Assembly: GCA_038251405.1 (NCBI GenBank)
Contig: JBBSBH010000024.1
Location: 1 to 64,000 of the forward strand
From: JADJLQ01 sp038251405
Lineage (GTDB): Bacteria > Bacteroidota > Bacteroidia > Chitinophagales > Saprospiraceae
Length of the DNA: 64,000 bases
Direction: 5' to 3'
Under the pieces are notes generated by a model, which saw only the letters and a list, made by a program, of their open reading frames with translations, did not search any database and was not told where the DNA came from. Position 1 is the first letter of the stretch. Every line of letters begins with the position of its first letter. This document shows positions 16,912 through 25,795 of the stretch, piece after piece. A program made the position numbers and the translations under genes.

Positions 16912-17358
16912 ATGGACAAAAAGAAAGTACTTCAAAAACTTATTAAATATCAAGATAATTTAGTGGTAGATCTTCAACGAAGTGTTGCTGACTATAAGAC
17001 AGCTGCTGATATAGACGAAGGGGCAACCATCGATCCCGAAGACTTTTCTTTCCAAAGCAATGCCATTGATATGATGAATCACTACAAGGCTTTATTAGTT
17101 CAAGCTTTGTACAATAGAGAAAAATTAGATTCATTCACTGAAATCCCATCCAAAAGAGTACTTCCAGGTGCTTTAGTAGAGACTGAATCTATGATATTTT
17201 TCATCGGAATCCCTACGCCTCCATTACCCTATGACGCTGGTAGAATGATCTTTGGTATTTCCGGTGAAACTAAGATAGCTCAAATGATGCGAAACAAAAA
17301 AGTAGGTCAATCATTTAATTATGGTAAATCAAGGCTTACTATAAAAAATATTTTATAA
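16912..17358 (+). CDS. GreA/GreB-like C-terminal-domain protein inside the cco cluster
   Basis: A 148-residue soluble protein. The C-terminal ~70 residues (PGALVETESMIFFIGI, then GISGETKIAQMMRNKKVGQSFNYG) follow the pattern of the GreA/GreB FKBP-like domain (function of G-x-x-V-x-x-x, then I-S-x-x-S-P-I-A-x-A-L-x-G-K-K-x-G-D). The N-terminal ~75 residues are helical but lack the acidic-tipped Gre coiled coil in recognisable form, so cleavage stimulation of RNA polymerase is doubtful. It sits 19 bp after ccoP and 4 bp before ccoG, so it is cotranscribed with the oxidase. The role is unknown. Confidence 0.6.
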   Translation: MDKKKVLQKLIKYQDNLVVDLQRSVADYKTAADIDEGATIDPEDFSFQSNAIDMMNHYKALLVQALYNREKLDSFTEIPSKRVLPGALVETESMIFFIGIPTPPLPYDAGRMIFGISGETKIAQMMRNKKVGQSFNYGKSRLTIKNIL

Positions 17359-17362
17359 ACAA

Positions 17363-18754
17363 ATGACTAAGCTAGAAGAGTCAGATTATAAAGATAAAAT
17401 ATCAACACTAGAAATTTCCGATAAACGAAAATGGATATATGCTATACAACCCAAAGGAAAATTATATACACTTCGTAGCTATCTAAGTTATTTTTATTTA
17501 CTGATTTTGTTTGCTATTCCGTTTATTTCGGTGAATGGCGAGCCACTATTTTTGTTCAATATTCCTCAAGGCAAATTTATACTTTTTGGAAAGATATTTT
17601 TACCACAGGACTTTGCACTTTTTGGACTGGCGATGTTGATATTCATTATTTTCATTATAGTATTTACATTAGCATATGGAAGGATATTTTGTGGATGGAT
17701 GTGTCCGCAAACTATTTTTTTGGAAATGGTATTTCGAAGAATTGAATACTGGATTGAAGGCTCAGCCAACAGACAAAAGATTCAGGATAGTAAAAATTGG
17801 ACAACAGAACTCTATGTAAGAAAAGCAGTAAAACATATTATCTTTTTTGCCATATCGTTCCTTATTTCCAATATATTTCTTTCCTATATAATTGGCATAA
17901 AGGATTTATTGAGAATTATTAATGAACCTGTAACGGATCATGTTTTGGGCTTTGCTTCTATAATAATATTCGCTTTGGTCTTTTATTTTGTATTTGCTTA
18001 TGTAAAGGAAATTGTTTGCACCGTTGTTTGCCCATATGGAAGGTTGCAGTCAGTATTGTTGGACAAGAATTCAATTGTAGTAGCCTATGATTATTTAAGA
18101 GGTGAGCCTCGTGCCAAATCTAGTCGAAATAGGGAGAGCACGGCAGGTGATTGTATTGATTGTGACCTTTGTGTACAGGTATGCCCTACTGGAATTGATA
18201 TTAGAAATGGAACTCAAATGGAATGCACTAATTGTACAGCTTGTATTGACGCTTGTAACTTAATGATGAAAAAATCTGGGGGTAAGCCGGATCTGATAAA
18301 ATTTGCCAGCGAGAATAATATTAAAGAGGGTACACCACTAAAATTCAATTACCGGATGGGAGTTTATACCATTGCCTTAGTAATTCTGATGGCACTATTT
18401 TCCTTTTTAATTTTATCCAGGGATTTATTGGATGTTACCATTTTGCGGGTACCAGGCCAGATTCTGCAAGAAAATGCGGACGGCACAATAAGTAATTTAT
18501 ACCGAATGAAAGTAATCAATAAATCATCTGAGACCCTGCCATTCAAAATAATATTGCCTGACTCATCCATGAAACTTACCTATGCTGGAAATACGTTAGA
18601 TTCCATTCAGCGTGGTGCAGAATTGGAGCTGGTATTTTTTATTTATCGCGCAGCTTCCTCAATAACGGAACGAAAAGAAATAGTAAATATTAAAATCGAC
18701 TCCCGGAATAAAATTATCTATTCTAAAAAAATACCATTTATTGGAAAATACTAA
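17363..18754 (+). CDS. ccoG: cbb3 oxidase accessory protein CcoG (RdxA/FixG family ferredoxin)
   Basis: A 463-residue membrane iron-sulfur protein. Helices lie at ~38-60, 88-110, 158-182, 196-216 and 340-360. FCGWMCPQTIFLEMVFRRIEYW and VCTVVCPYGRLQS mark the family. Two 4Fe-4S motifs follow (CIDCDLCVQVCPTGIDIRNG; CTNCTACIDACN). The C-terminal ~110 residues form the Ig-like FixG domain. CcoG reduces copper for CuB-centre assembly. It is 4 bp after the GreA/B-like gene and 6 bp before ccoH. Confidence 0.95.
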   Translation: MTKLEESDYKDKISTLEISDKRKWIYAIQPKGKLYTLRSYLSYFYLLILFAIPFISVNGEPLFLFNIPQGKFILFGKIFLPQDFALFGLAMLIFIIFIIVFTLAYGRIFCGWMCPQTIFLEMVFRRIEYWIEGSANRQKIQDSKNWTTELYVRKAVKHIIFFAISFLISNIFLSYIIGIKDLLRIINEPVTDHVLGFASIIIFALVFYFVFAYVKEIVCTVVCPYGRLQSVLLDKNSIVVAYDYLRGEPRAKSSRNRESTAGDCIDCDLCVQVCPTGIDIRNGTQMECTNCTACIDACNLMMKKSGGKPDLIKFASENNIKEGTPLKFNYRMGVYTIALVILMALFSFLILSRDLLDVTILRVPGQILQENADGTISNLYRMKVINKSSETLPFKIILPDSSMKLTYAGNTLDSIQRGAELELVFFIYRAASSITERKEIVNIKIDSRNKIIYSKKIPFIGKY

Positions 18755-18760
18755 ATATAA

Positions 18761-19201
18761 ATGAAAAAAATATTTAATCCTGGCACTTTAATTTTACTTG
18801 TAGCAGGAGGTTTCCTTGTTTTTATTTTCAGTCTGATGTATATATTTACAAGACAAAATCTCTCCCTGGTTTCTGAGCATTACTATGAAGAAGAATTGAA
18901 TTATGATCAGAAAAAAGAGGCTAAAGTAAATGCTAACCTGCAAGGAGATCAGTTTTATATTGAAAAGGATTCAAATGGCATTATTTTGCATGTGCCGGCA
19001 ACGATTAGTGCCCTACTGCGGAACAGCTATGTAAATGCCTATTTCCCTTCCAATAATAAGTATGATCAAGCTTTCAAACTAAAGCCCAATTTAGAAGGTC
19101 TCTTTCTATTATCTGTTATTAATGAAAGTCATTTACCATATACTCTGCAGGTAAATTTGAATGATGGACAGAAGGAATACTATAAATTATTTACACTTTA
19201 A
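18761..19201 (+). CDS. ccoH: FixH/CcoH family cbb3 assembly protein
   Basis: 146 residues: one N-terminal transmembrane helix (PGTLILLVAGGFLVFIFSLM) and then LVSEHYYEEELNYDQKKEA, the conserved FixH segment, with a beta-rich periplasmic domain. It works with the CcoI copper ATPase and stays with the assembled oxidase. It is 6 bp after ccoG and 4 bp before the TauE/SafE-like gene. Confidence 0.92.
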   Translation: MKKIFNPGTLILLVAGGFLVFIFSLMYIFTRQNLSLVSEHYYEEELNYDQKKEAKVNANLQGDQFYIEKDSNGIILHVPATISALLRNSYVNAYFPSNNKYDQAFKLKPNLEGLFLLSVINESHLPYTLQVNLNDGQKEYYKLFTL

Positions 19202-19205
19202 TGGA

Positions 19206-19916
19206 ATGAATCAAATTTGGATTTTCGGCGGGTTTTTACTTGGATTAGGGGGAAGTCTACATTGTCTGGGCATGTGTGGACCCCTGGTCATGATGATTCC
19301 ATTTTCTACCGCCAATGGATCAAATGCAAAAATTAATAGATTTCTGTATTATGCTTCTAAAGCCTTGGGGTATGGGCTAATAGGTATTCTGCTATCTTCC
19401 ATAGGATTAGGTATTTCATTTATCACAGGCCAAAGGATATTGTCCATTTTAGCAGCAATATTAATTGTACTGTTAGTAATACCCAATAGCATTAAATTTC
19501 ATATTCCCCTAATAAACCATATTTCAAATCATTTGAGTTTAGTGCTTAGAAATTTGAATTCAACAGGCAGATGGTATCAATTTGGACTTGCTGGAATGCT
19601 AAATGCTTTTTTACCATGTGGTATGGTATTGGTGGCGGCAACTGCTTCACTTGCATCCGACTCTCTACTATTAGGATTTATATTCATGTTTATGTTTGGA
19701 TTAGGTACAGTGCCTGTTCTCCTTTCTTTTGAATTATCCAAATTTCTCTTCACAAGGAGGTTAAAGACCACTTTTCAAAAAGCTTCCAAAAGCATAGCTT
19801 TTATTCTTTGTATAGTATTACTGTATAGAAGTTTTGTTAGTCACAAGCACCATGCAACAGATGAAGGCCAAAGATCATTTATTTCGATTTGTAAACCAGT
19901 AGATCAGCATGAATGA
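19206..19916 (+). CDS. TauE/SafE (UreH/CcoA-neighbour type) membrane protein of the cco cluster
   Basis: I start this at ATG 19206 (MNQIWIFGGFLLGLGG), just after the ccoH stop; an earlier frame-opening ATG at 19161 lies inside ccoH. The 236 residues have six or seven helices and the family motif GSLHCLGMCGPLVMMIPF at residues ~15-32, then MLNAFLPCGMVLVA, mirroring an internal repeat with a conserved Cys-Gly pair. Such DsbD-like/SafE proteins accompany cbb3 clusters in Bacteroidota and are thought to serve copper or thiol handling. The transported species is not proven. Confidence 0.85.
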   Translation: MNQIWIFGGFLLGLGGSLHCLGMCGPLVMMIPFSTANGSNAKINRFLYYASKALGYGLIGILLSSIGLGISFITGQRILSILAAILIVLLVIPNSIKFHIPLINHISNHLSLVLRNLNSTGRWYQFGLAGMLNAFLPCGMVLVAATASLASDSLLLGFIFMFMFGLGTVPVLLSFELSKFLFTRRLKTTFQKASKSIAFILCIVLLYRSFVSHKHHATDEGQRSFISICKPVDQHE

Positions 19917-22284
19917 AGCTTTACATCATATTACATCTACTTGTTTTCATTGCAGTGAAGTATGCATGGACTCTTCATTGATTTACGGTGAGAAACAATT
20001 TTGTTGTAGGGGATGCTACAATGTATATTCGATATTGCATAATAATCAATTGGATGAGTACTATTGCCTGAATGAGTCACCAGGCCAGTCACTTAAAAAT
20101 ATGCCTTCTCACGGATGGAATGAAATAGACTTACCGGAATATGCCAGTAGATTTATTCTTTTTAAGGATGAGCATATCACCCGAGCCGTTTTCTATTTGC
20201 CTCAAATTCATTGCAGTTCTTGCCTTTGGCTCCTGGAACATATCAACCAAATACACCCAGCTGTAATATCTTCCCAGGTAAATTTTAATGAAAAAAAATT
20301 GTATATTTCATTTAATAATGCTGATATTAAATTGTCAGATCTTGCTAATTTATTAGAATCCATAGGATATAAACCTTTCACGGAAAAAGTAAAACAAAAA
20401 GAAAAAGTCTCTTCCATAGCTATAGTGCAAATTGGGGTAGCTGGTTTTTGTTTTGCCAATATAATGATGTTGAGTTTTCCAGAATATCTGGGCTTAAACC
20501 AGGGGAGTGAATTATACTTAATTAATTATTTTAGGTGGATAAGTTTATCACTCAGTTTGCCACTGTTATATATCAGTACGCCTGCGTTTTTCAGTAAAGC
20601 ATGGAAGGGATTAAAACACAATTATGTCAATATAGAATTGCCCATATCACTGGCAATTATTGTTACTTTTAGTAGAAGCCTGATTGATATTGGTACTGAA
20701 ATGGGATCAGGGTATTTAGATAGCATGTCGGGTATAGTTTTTTTTATGCTTTTAGGTAGATATATACAAGACCGCACCAACTTTTCATTGAATTTTAGTA
20801 AGAATTTTAATTCCTATTTTCCATTTTCTTGTACTGTTAAAATCAATAATAATTTCTTTTCTAAACCCATCTCTGAAATTCTCGAGAATGAGATTTTGGT
20901 GCTTAAATACGGTGAAATATTACCCGTAGACGGCGTTTTAAGTAAAGGTAGGGCTACTATAGATTATAGTTATATCACAGGTGAATCTGAAAATAAATTG
21001 CATCAACCTGGGGACTTATTATATGCTGGTGGAAGGGTAGTAGATGTCGCTATTGAGCTACTGGTGATAAAGCCATTTTCAAAAAGCAATTTTATGCAAA
21101 TGTGGAACCACGCTGCTTTTCAAAAGGCTGATAATAATCATAAAAAATGGACGGATGCACTGGGCAAATATTTTACTTTCATAGTCTTAGGTATAGCTTT
21201 ATCGTCACTTATTTTTTGGATGTGGAAAGGAGACTACGCATTGGCATGGAGGGCTGCTACTTCTGTTTTGATAGTAGCGTGTCCATGTGCCCTTTTATTA
21301 AGTACAGGATTTACATATGGTTTTATGACAAATATTTTGAATAGATATAAGATTTTTATAAAAAACCATTTTGTATTTGACACGCTAACAAAATTAAATC
21401 AAATCGTATTTGATAAAACCGGAACACTCACTTATAATGCAAAGGATAGAGTTTCACTCGTGTCCAGTAAATGGAACAAAAATGAAAAAAATCATGCTTT
21501 AAATTTACTTTGGAATTCGAACCACCCCATGAGTAAGTCTGTCTTGCAATATGAGATGTTCTATAAACCTAACCAAAAAATGGATTCCTTTATTGAAAGA
21601 CCAGGTCTGGGAATAGAAGGATGGATAGATGACCATCATTATAAGATTGGAAAAGCAGCTTTTGTTCAATTGGAGAACGCTTCATTAAAAGGAACATTTG
21701 TGCAAAAGGATCAGGATATTTTAGCAAACTATATCGTATCACAAGATTTGAAGCCTCAGGTAACAGATCTCTTACATCAATTAAATAAGTATAAATTATC
21801 CATACTTACGGGTGATATACATGAGCATGCAGAGCTTATCAGACCTATGCTGCCAGAAGGAATTAAAATATTTTCCAACCAGACCCCCACTGATAAATTG
21901 CATTATATTGAACAATTGCAATCAAATGGAGATAAGGTGATGATGATAGGAGATGGTCTAAATGATGCCGGGGCATTAAAGCAAAGTGATTTAGGTGTTG
22001 CAATTTCAGAAGATCATTTTAGTTTTACTCCATCCAGTGATATTATTATAGAAGGGAAAAATATTAATAAACTGAGTTCTTTAATACTGGTTGCTAAGCA
22101 AGTAAAAAAATTAATCTTATTGGCTTTTTTATATTCACTGGCATATAATCTTGCAGGAATATATTTTTCAGTAAGAGGTGAATTATCTCCAATGGTAGCT
22201 GCTATTTTAATGCCGCTTTCATCCATAGGAGTTATAGGTATTGCCTGGTTTGGCACCCAAAGAATAGGTCAATTAGTTAAATAG
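19909..22284 (+). CDS. ccoI: Copper-translocating P-type ATPase CcoI
   Basis: A 791-residue P1B-type ATPase that exports copper for oxidase assembly. The N-terminus has an extra cysteine-rich zinc-ribbon-like region (CFHCSEVCMD, FCCRGCYNVY), typical of CcoI/FixI. A heavy-metal-associated domain with CSSC follows (IHCSSCLWLLEHI), then TGES in the actuator domain, the CPC ion site at 458-460, the phosphorylation motif DKTGTLT at Asp502 and GDGLNDAGAL in the hinge. It overlaps the preceding gene by 8 bp. Unlike many clusters where ccoI comes first, here it is last. Confidence 0.95.
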   Translation: MNEALHHITSTCFHCSEVCMDSSLIYGEKQFCCRGCYNVYSILHNNQLDEYYCLNESPGQSLKNMPSHGWNEIDLPEYASRFILFKDEHITRAVFYLPQIHCSSCLWLLEHINQIHPAVISSQVNFNEKKLYISFNNADIKLSDLANLLESIGYKPFTEKVKQKEKVSSIAIVQIGVAGFCFANIMMLSFPEYLGLNQGSELYLINYFRWISLSLSLPLLYISTPAFFSKAWKGLKHNYVNIELPISLAIIVTFSRSLIDIGTEMGSGYLDSMSGIVFFMLLGRYIQDRTNFSLNFSKNFNSYFPFSCTVKINNNFFSKPISEILENEILVLKYGEILPVDGVLSKGRATIDYSYITGESENKLHQPGDLLYAGGRVVDVAIELLVIKPFSKSNFMQMWNHAAFQKADNNHKKWTDALGKYFTFIVLGIALSSLIFWMWKGDYALAWRAATSVLIVACPCALLLSTGFTYGFMTNILNRYKIFIKNHFVFDTLTKLNQIVFDKTGTLTYNAKDRVSLVSSKWNKNEKNHALNLLWNSNHPMSKSVLQYEMFYKPNQKMDSFIERPGLGIEGWIDDHHYKIGKAAFVQLENASLKGTFVQKDQDILANYIVSQDLKPQVTDLLHQLNKYKLSILTGDIHEHAELIRPMLPEGIKIFSNQTPTDKLHYIEQLQSNGDKVMMIGDGLNDAGALKQSDLGVAISEDHFSFTPSSDIIIEGKNINKLSSLILVAKQVKKLILLAFLYSLAYNLAGIYFSVRGELSPMVAAILMPLSSIGVIGIAWFGTQRIGQLVK

Positions 22285-22314
22285 GAAGTACTTTTATGAA
22301 ATCAAATTTTTAAC

Positions 22315-23544
22315 ATGGTAGAAAGAAATTCAATAGATTCTATTAAAAAGCAAGGGCTGGATGCATTTTTAAATTATGCTTCTATTGGAATAATTCTGGT
22401 GGATAAGAAAATGGACATTTTGATTTCCAATACGTATGCGAATAAATTATTTGGATTTGAGAAATTTGAGTTAGAAGGTAAATCACTTGATTTATTGATT
22501 CCATCCCGCTACAAGCAAAAGCATCTTGACTACCAATATGAATATTACAAAAACCCACAGAGCAGGCCAATGGGACTTGGTATGGAATTATTTGCTGTTC
22601 GTAAAAATGGCAGCGAATTTCCAGTAGAAGTATCCCTGGGAACTTACAAAATGGAGGAGGAAGTATTTGTCATAGCATTTGTTGTAGATGTTACTTCAAG
22701 AGTAAACAGTGAACGATCTATTAGAAAATTAAATGCCGAACTAGAACAAAAAGTATCGGATAGAACTGAAGCATTAGCTAATGCAATCGTTCAACTGGAG
22801 AAACAGATAAAGGAAACGGAAGAAGCTAGAAAAGAGCTTGCCATTTCTTTAGCAAAAGAGCGAGAATTGGGAGAATTAAAATCCAGATTTGTATCTATGG
22901 CCTCACATGAGTTCCGAACTCCATTAAGTACTATACTGTCATCTACTTATTTATTACAACAGTATACTTCTATGGATGATCAACCCAAGAGAGATAAACA
23001 TATAGAGCGAATTCTTTCTTCAGTGAGTACGCTAAATACTATACTTGAAGATTTTCTAAGTGTCGGCAAGATCGAAGAAGATAAAGTAAATCTAAATTTA
23101 GATGAGATCGATATAAAATTGCTGATAGAATCTACATTAAATCAATTTGTAAACATTCTCAAAAAAGGCCAGAAAATTAATTATATACATCAGGGAGAAA
23201 GGGTAGTAAATACAGATCCTGCATTGGTAAAAAATATTTTAATGAATTTAATTTCAAATGCGGTAAAATTTTCTGATCCAGGAAAAACTATTTTAATAGG
23301 CACTACTTTTAAAGAACCGGGCTGGACTTTATCTGTAAAAGATGAGGGTATTGGTATCCCGGAAAAAGACCAAAAAAATTTATTCGAAAGATTTTATAGA
23401 GCCTCTAATGTTTCAGCTATTAAAGGCACCGGGTTAGGGCTACATATTGTGTCCAGGTATATTTCCCTTTTAAAAGGTAATATTACATGTTTCAGCCAGG
23501 AGCATCATGGAACTGAATTTGTTATAAATTTTCCATATTATTAG
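22315..23544 (+). CDS. PAS sensor histidine kinase next to the cbb3 genes
   Basis: A 409-residue soluble kinase with no membrane helix. A PAS domain covers residues ~12-127, followed by a coiled-coil linker (~130-185), HisKA with the phospho-acceptor His198 in MASHEFRTPLST, and an HATPase domain with N box NILMNLISNAVKF, DEGIGIPEKD and GTGLGLHIVSRY. In the PAS domain IPSRYKQKHLDYQYEYY can be aligned with FixL around its haem-binding His200: His70 matches it, and Met90 stands where FixL has Arg220. Haem binding is inferred only, since related PAS domains share this His. It starts 30 bp after ccoI, and the response regulator follows 17 bp later. Confidence 0.92.
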   Translation: MVERNSIDSIKKQGLDAFLNYASIGIILVDKKMDILISNTYANKLFGFEKFELEGKSLDLLIPSRYKQKHLDYQYEYYKNPQSRPMGLGMELFAVRKNGSEFPVEVSLGTYKMEEEVFVIAFVVDVTSRVNSERSIRKLNAELEQKVSDRTEALANAIVQLEKQIKETEEARKELAISLAKERELGELKSRFVSMASHEFRTPLSTILSSTYLLQQYTSMDDQPKRDKHIERILSSVSTLNTILEDFLSVGKIEEDKVNLNLDEIDIKLLIESTLNQFVNILKKGQKINYIHQGERVVNTDPALVKNILMNLISNAVKFSDPGKTILIGTTFKEPGWTLSVKDEGIGIPEKDQKNLFERFYRASNVSAIKGTGLGLHIVSRYISLLKGNITCFSQEHHGTEFVINFPYY

Positions 23545-23561
23545 TTTAACACATCAAAGAC

Positions 23562-24623
23562 ATGAAAAAATTATTACTAATAGAAGACCAGGACGATCTT
23601 CGTGAGAACACGGAGGAGATATTGCAATTGGCATCTTATCAGGTTTTTAGTGCTAAGGATGGAAAGCAAGGGGTTGAATTAGCGATAAAGGAAAAGCCTG
23701 ATCTCATACTTTGCGATATTATGATGCCAGTATTAGATGGCTATGGAGTATTGAATATGATCCAAAATATACCAGAATTAGTTCATGTTCCATTTATATT
23801 TTTGTCAGCTAAATCAGACAGAACAGATCTTAGGAAAGGAATGGATCTGGGTGCAGATGATTATATTACGAAACCTTTTAATGGCACCGAACTGCTTTCA
23901 GCAATTGATAGAAGGCTAAAAAAGTACGATTCTTTAATTTCAGATTTATCTGGAAGTGTTGAAAAAATTCAGCTACTAAATAATATAAATCGACTTAATC
24001 ACAAAGATATAATAGGAGAGATAATTAGAAACAGATATGTAAATAAATATCGTAAAAAGCAAATTATATATAGTGAGGGTAACAGACCTTCAAGACTATA
24101 TTACATATTAAGCGGAAAAATTAGAGTTATAAAAACAAATGATGATGCTAAAGAACTCGTAGTTGGATTGTATAAAGAAGGAGATTTTTTGGGACATATA
24201 CCTCTACTTGAAAACAGCGCTTATAAAGATACTGCTGAAGCACTTGAGGATGCGCAGTTAGTTTTAATTCCGAGGGAAGAATTTGATGAGTTAATGAAAA
24301 AAGATATTAATTTAATTACAAATTTTATTCAAATATTGGCAAAGGATATTAGCACGCAGCACGAGCATTTGATTTCACTGGCTTATAATAGCCTTAGAAA
24401 AAAAGTAGCGCAGGCTTTAATATCATTATACCGTGCTTACAAGACTTCAGATGATGACTATTATATTGATATGCCCCGTGAAGGACTCGCCAGTATAGCA
24501 GGTACTGCTACAGAATCATTAATTCGAACACTCACAGACTTTAAAAATGAAAAATTAATTGAAATAAAGGACAGTAAAATAAAGATCCTCCAGGAGGGTA
24601 AATTGGATAAACTACTTAATTAA
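23562..24623 (+). CDS. Response regulator fused to a Crp/Fnr-type DNA-binding module
   Basis: A 353-residue fusion: a receiver domain (residues 1-~122; acidic pocket E8-D9, phospho-acceptor Asp52 in LCDIMMP, Lys in DYITKPF), a cyclic-nucleotide-binding beta barrel (~150-265; KQIIYSEGNRPSRLYYILSGKIRV, KEGDFLGHIPLL) and an HTH_Crp winged helix (~285-345; MPREGLASIAGTATESLIRTL). Phosphorylation by the adjacent kinase would thus control a Crp/Fnr-like regulator. Fnr-type iron-sulfur cysteines are absent from the barrel. It is the natural candidate to regulate the cco genes and the stress genes (uspA, hsp20) around them. It overlaps the next gene's 3' end by 12 bp. Confidence 0.92.
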   Translation: MKKLLLIEDQDDLRENTEEILQLASYQVFSAKDGKQGVELAIKEKPDLILCDIMMPVLDGYGVLNMIQNIPELVHVPFIFLSAKSDRTDLRKGMDLGADDYITKPFNGTELLSAIDRRLKKYDSLISDLSGSVEKIQLLNNINRLNHKDIIGEIIRNRYVNKYRKKQIIYSEGNRPSRLYYILSGKIRVIKTNDDAKELVVGLYKEGDFLGHIPLLENSAYKDTAEALEDAQLVLIPREEFDELMKKDINLITNFIQILAKDISTQHEHLISLAYNSLRKKVAQALISLYRAYKTSDDDYYIDMPREGLASIAGTATESLIRTLTDFKNEKLIEIKDSKIKILQEGKLDKLLN

Positions 24624-25052
24624 TCCCACTTCATGCAATAAGCGCATAAATTCTGAAAAGGTTTTTTTCAGCTCCATTAAATTTGATTTAATATTTTCCT
24701 GATCTTTGTAAAGACTTTTGTGCTGAATGGCTATGTATTGGTCGTCATAAATATCTGTACCACTTATATGGCTAAGTTCATCGAGATGCCGTAGGAAAGA
24801 TTTTTTATAATCTGCTAGAAACTGTTCTTTGTCTAGTAAACTAGTTTGGAGTATTTCCAGATGTTTTAAAATGGCAGGACTCATTTTTCTGTTCTTTAAA
24901 AGTCGGTTTAATTCTGATTTGATGGTCAAATATTCATCCTGCATGATCTCAATAAATATTTTCCATGTGGCTCCATCATCCAGAAGCAAACTTCTTTCTA
25001 TCTTCCAAGTATCATTTACATTCTTCATCAATATTTGTTTGGTAATTTTCAA
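24612..25052 (-). CDS. Helical hypothetical protein
   Basis: A 146-residue, charged, almost entirely helical protein with heptad-like stretches (about residues 38-85 and 110-140), suggesting a coiled-coil or helical-bundle fold. No signal peptide or membrane segment is visible. I do not recognise the family. It converges on the response regulator, overlapping it by 12 bp, and is separated from the upstream hsp20 gene by a terminator-like hairpin, so it may have its own promoter or be read through from hsp20. It could be part of the same stress or oxygen regulon, but only position suggests this. Confidence 0.65.
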   Translation of the reverse strand: MKITKQILMKNVNDTWKIERSLLLDDGATWKIFIEIMQDEYLTIKSELNRLLKNRKMSPAILKHLEILQTSLLDKEQFLADYKKSFLRHLDELSHISGTDIYDDQYIAIQHKSLYKDQENIKSNLMELKKTFSEFMRLLHEVGLIK

Positions 25053-25060
25053 TAACTAAA

Positions 25061-25093
25061 AGCCTCATCTCTGAAAAATTCAGGGATAAGGCT
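25061..25093 (-). terminator. Rho-independent terminator-like hairpin downstream of hsp20
   Basis: Arms 25061-25075 and 25079-25093 form a 15-bp stem (13 Watson-Crick pairs plus mismatch or wobble positions) with a 3-base loop. On the minus strand the stem is followed by TTTTAGTTATT. It lies 13 bases after the hsp20 stop. Confidence 0.7.
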
Positions 25094-25106
25094 TACGCTC
25101 AAACGT

Positions 25107-25553
25107 TTATTTGACTTCTATTGCTTTAGTAACTGTCGCTTTAATAGCATCTTCTTTTTTGTGAAGTTTGACTTTTAGTATTCCATTTTCATATTTGGCA
25201 TCTATTTTATCTTTAGATACAGATTCTGGTAAAGTAAAACTTCTTCTGAAGGAAGCGTAGTTGTACTCTTTACGTGAATACCTATCGCCTTTATCTTCGA
25301 CAATATCTTCTTTTTCACTTGAGATAGTCAATACATTCGAATCCAGCTCAATTTTAAAATCATTTTTCTCCATACCCGGTGCAGCTAAAGTCATTTCAAA
25401 GTTTTTATGGTTTTCCACAACATTTACAGCTGGTACGGTCAAAGGTGAAATGTCGAAATCTCTAAAAGAAGTCCAGTCCGTCCAAGGACGAAGAAAATTT
25501 TCAAGTACACTTGGTAAAGCTTGGCTGTTACGGCTTAAATCTTTTGTTGTCAT
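25107..25553 (-). CDS. Hsp20/alpha-crystallin small heat-shock protein
   Basis: 148 residues with a central alpha-crystallin domain (~40-140). Landmarks are VNVVENHKNFEMTLAAPGMEKNDFKI, SYRRSF-like FRRSFTLPESV, and AKYENGILKVKLHKKE, the A-x-x-x-N-G-[IV]-L signature. The C-terminal I-x-I/V anchor is weak. It binds unfolding proteins as an oligomeric holdase. The start is backed by an AGGAGG six bases upstream, unusual for this phylum and suggesting strong translation. It lies close to the cbb3 regulator genes. Confidence 0.95.
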   Translation of the reverse strand: MTTKDLSRNSQALPSVLENFLRPWTDWTSFRDFDISPLTVPAVNVVENHKNFEMTLAAPGMEKNDFKIELDSNVLTISSEKEDIVEDKGDRYSRKEYNYASFRRSFTLPESVSKDKIDAKYENGILKVKLHKKEDAIKATVTKAIEVK

Positions 25554-25559
25554 AATAAT

Positions 25560-25565
25560 CCTCCT
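25560..25565 (-). promoter_or_regulatory. Strong Shine-Dalgarno site of hsp20
   Basis: The minus strand reads AGGAGG six bases before the hsp20 ATG. Most genes in this window show no such motif, so it stands out. Confidence 0.7.
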
Positions 25566-25795
25566 AATTTTTTATTGATTGAATAAAATGTTTTATAAGG
25601 TAATTTCAAGAGCATCTTCGATTATTTTTTTTTATTTCCGATTACCTGACAAGATATATGCGTTTTATGCCTCATTCTCTGACCTATTGCAGTCCAATTC
25701 ATGATACTGATCAGGTATAAGCTTTTTGAGGGAAAGGCATCATTTAAATAAAAAGAGTTCAAAGGCATACCCTGGACAAGAAATGGAACGGTGTA

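Noticed and set aside
19161..19205. Upstream ATG for the TauE/SafE-like gene
   Set aside because: It lies inside ccoH and would add 15 hydrophilic residues ahead of the conserved first helix. ATG 19206 fits better.
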